A DNA stretch of 5,527 nucleotides, from positions 1 through 5,527 of the forward strand of contig JAEWUH010000059.1 of assembly GCA_023397245.1 (NCBI GenBank), written 5' to 3'. Position numbers and translations under genes: made by a program. The DNA is from Bacillota bacterium. Its GTDB lineage: Bacteria > Bacillota > Clostridia > Oscillospirales > Acutalibacteraceae. The notes below the pieces were generated by a model, which was not told the DNA's origin, did no database searches, and saw only the letters and a list, made by a program, of their open reading frames with translations. Every line of letters begins with the position of its first letter. Position 1 is the stretch's first letter. Shown piece after piece: positions 5,255 to 5,527 of the stretch.

Positions 5255-5527
5255 ATGAAATATTACAACGATATGCGGGAAATGATCGGTCACACCCCGC
5301 TGCTTAAGCTGAACCATATGGGCTTTGCACCCGGCAGGAACGTATTTGCCAAGCTGGAGCTGTTCAATCCCGGCGGAAGCGTGAAGGACCGGATGGGAAC
5401 CGCGCTGGTACAAGACGCTGAAGAACGCGGCGTATTAAAACCGGGCTACACGATTCTGGAAGCCACCGCGGGCAACGCGGGAATCGGCATTGCGCTGGCC
5501 GCGCTGGGCAAAGGCTACCGCGTAATC
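5255..5527 (+). CDS. mccA: Cystathionine beta-synthase / O-acetylserine thiol-lyase type protein (MccA-like), 5' part
   Basis: The first 91 residues of a fold-type II PLP enzyme; the rest lies beyond the right edge. IGHTPLLKL (11-19) and NPGGSVKDRMG (38-48), with the PLP lysine at 44, are cysteine synthase family signatures. EATAGNAGIG (69-78) is the asparagine loop. Its EATAGN form resembles the MccA/CBS group, where CysK usually has EPTSGN. The start is ATG at 5255, two bases after the mccB stop, with GAGGG (5243-5247) inside the end of mccB as ribosome site, so translation is probably coupled. With MccB it would form the reverse transsulfuration route: homocysteine plus serine (or O-acetylserine) to cystathionine, then cysteine. 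A plain CysK-like role cannot be ruled out from this fragment. Confidence 0.85.
   Translation, partial: MKYYNDMREMIGHTPLLKLNHMGFAPGRNVFAKLELFNPGGSVKDRMGTALVQDAEERGVLKPGYTILEATAGNAGIGIALAALGKGYRVI

Overview
The window looks like a chromosomal segment of an anaerobic, fairly GC-rich Clostridia member (Bacillota), possibly Oscillospirales/Ruminococcaceae-like. The grounds are a group B [FeFe]-hydrogenase with many ferredoxin-type cysteines, strong AGGAGG-type ribosome sites, sigma-A promoters in AT-rich intergenic DNA, U-tract hairpin terminators, and an mccB-mccA (reverse transsulfuration) gene order also known from clostridia. The lineage is an inference. No mobile element, CRISPR array, tRNA or rRNA was seen.

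Layout. (1) 1-843, minus strand: a LacX-like aldose 1-epimerase starting at GTG, its last residues lying beyond the left edge, with a good promoter at 888-915. (2) 844-1176: a divergent control region. On the plus strand it carries a candidate promoter and a strong hairpin plus six-T terminator inside the hydrogenase leader, with no plus-strand gene before it to terminate. (3) 1177-2619, plus: a 480-residue group B [FeFe]-hydrogenase. (4) 2672-2715: a long hairpin terminator shared with the convergent gene. (5) 2724-3554, minus: an alpha/beta-hydrolase with Ser-Asp-His triad, best started at a GTG behind GAGGTG. (6) 3555-3880: a compact divergent promoter region with back-to-back TTGACA boxes and two copies of ACATA-N9-TATGT, one at each predicted transcription start. 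(7) 3881-4041: a 27-codon leader peptide with four consecutive Cys codons, followed by a GC-rich intrinsic terminator. (8) 4098-5252 and 5255-5527 (cut by the right edge): mccB (cystathionine gamma-lyase type) and mccA (cystathionine beta-synthase / O-acetylserine thiol-lyase type), two bases apart.

The most interesting element is region 7. The genes downstream make cysteine from homocysteine and serine, and their leader encodes a Cys-Cys-Cys-Cys peptide. The Cys codons sit in the loop of a hairpin whose 3' arm can also pair with the 5' side of the terminator. This is the layout of a trp/his-type ribosome-mediated attenuator that senses charged tRNA-Cys. Scarce Cys would stall the ribosome, favour the antiterminator and let mccBA be transcribed; ample Cys would give termination. 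Polycysteine short ORFs acting this way are described in mycobacteria, whereas the clostridial mccBA case I know of (Clostridium acetobutylicum ubiG-mccBA) uses a Cys T-box and S-box antisense control. The base pairings were worked out by eye and have not been folded computationally.
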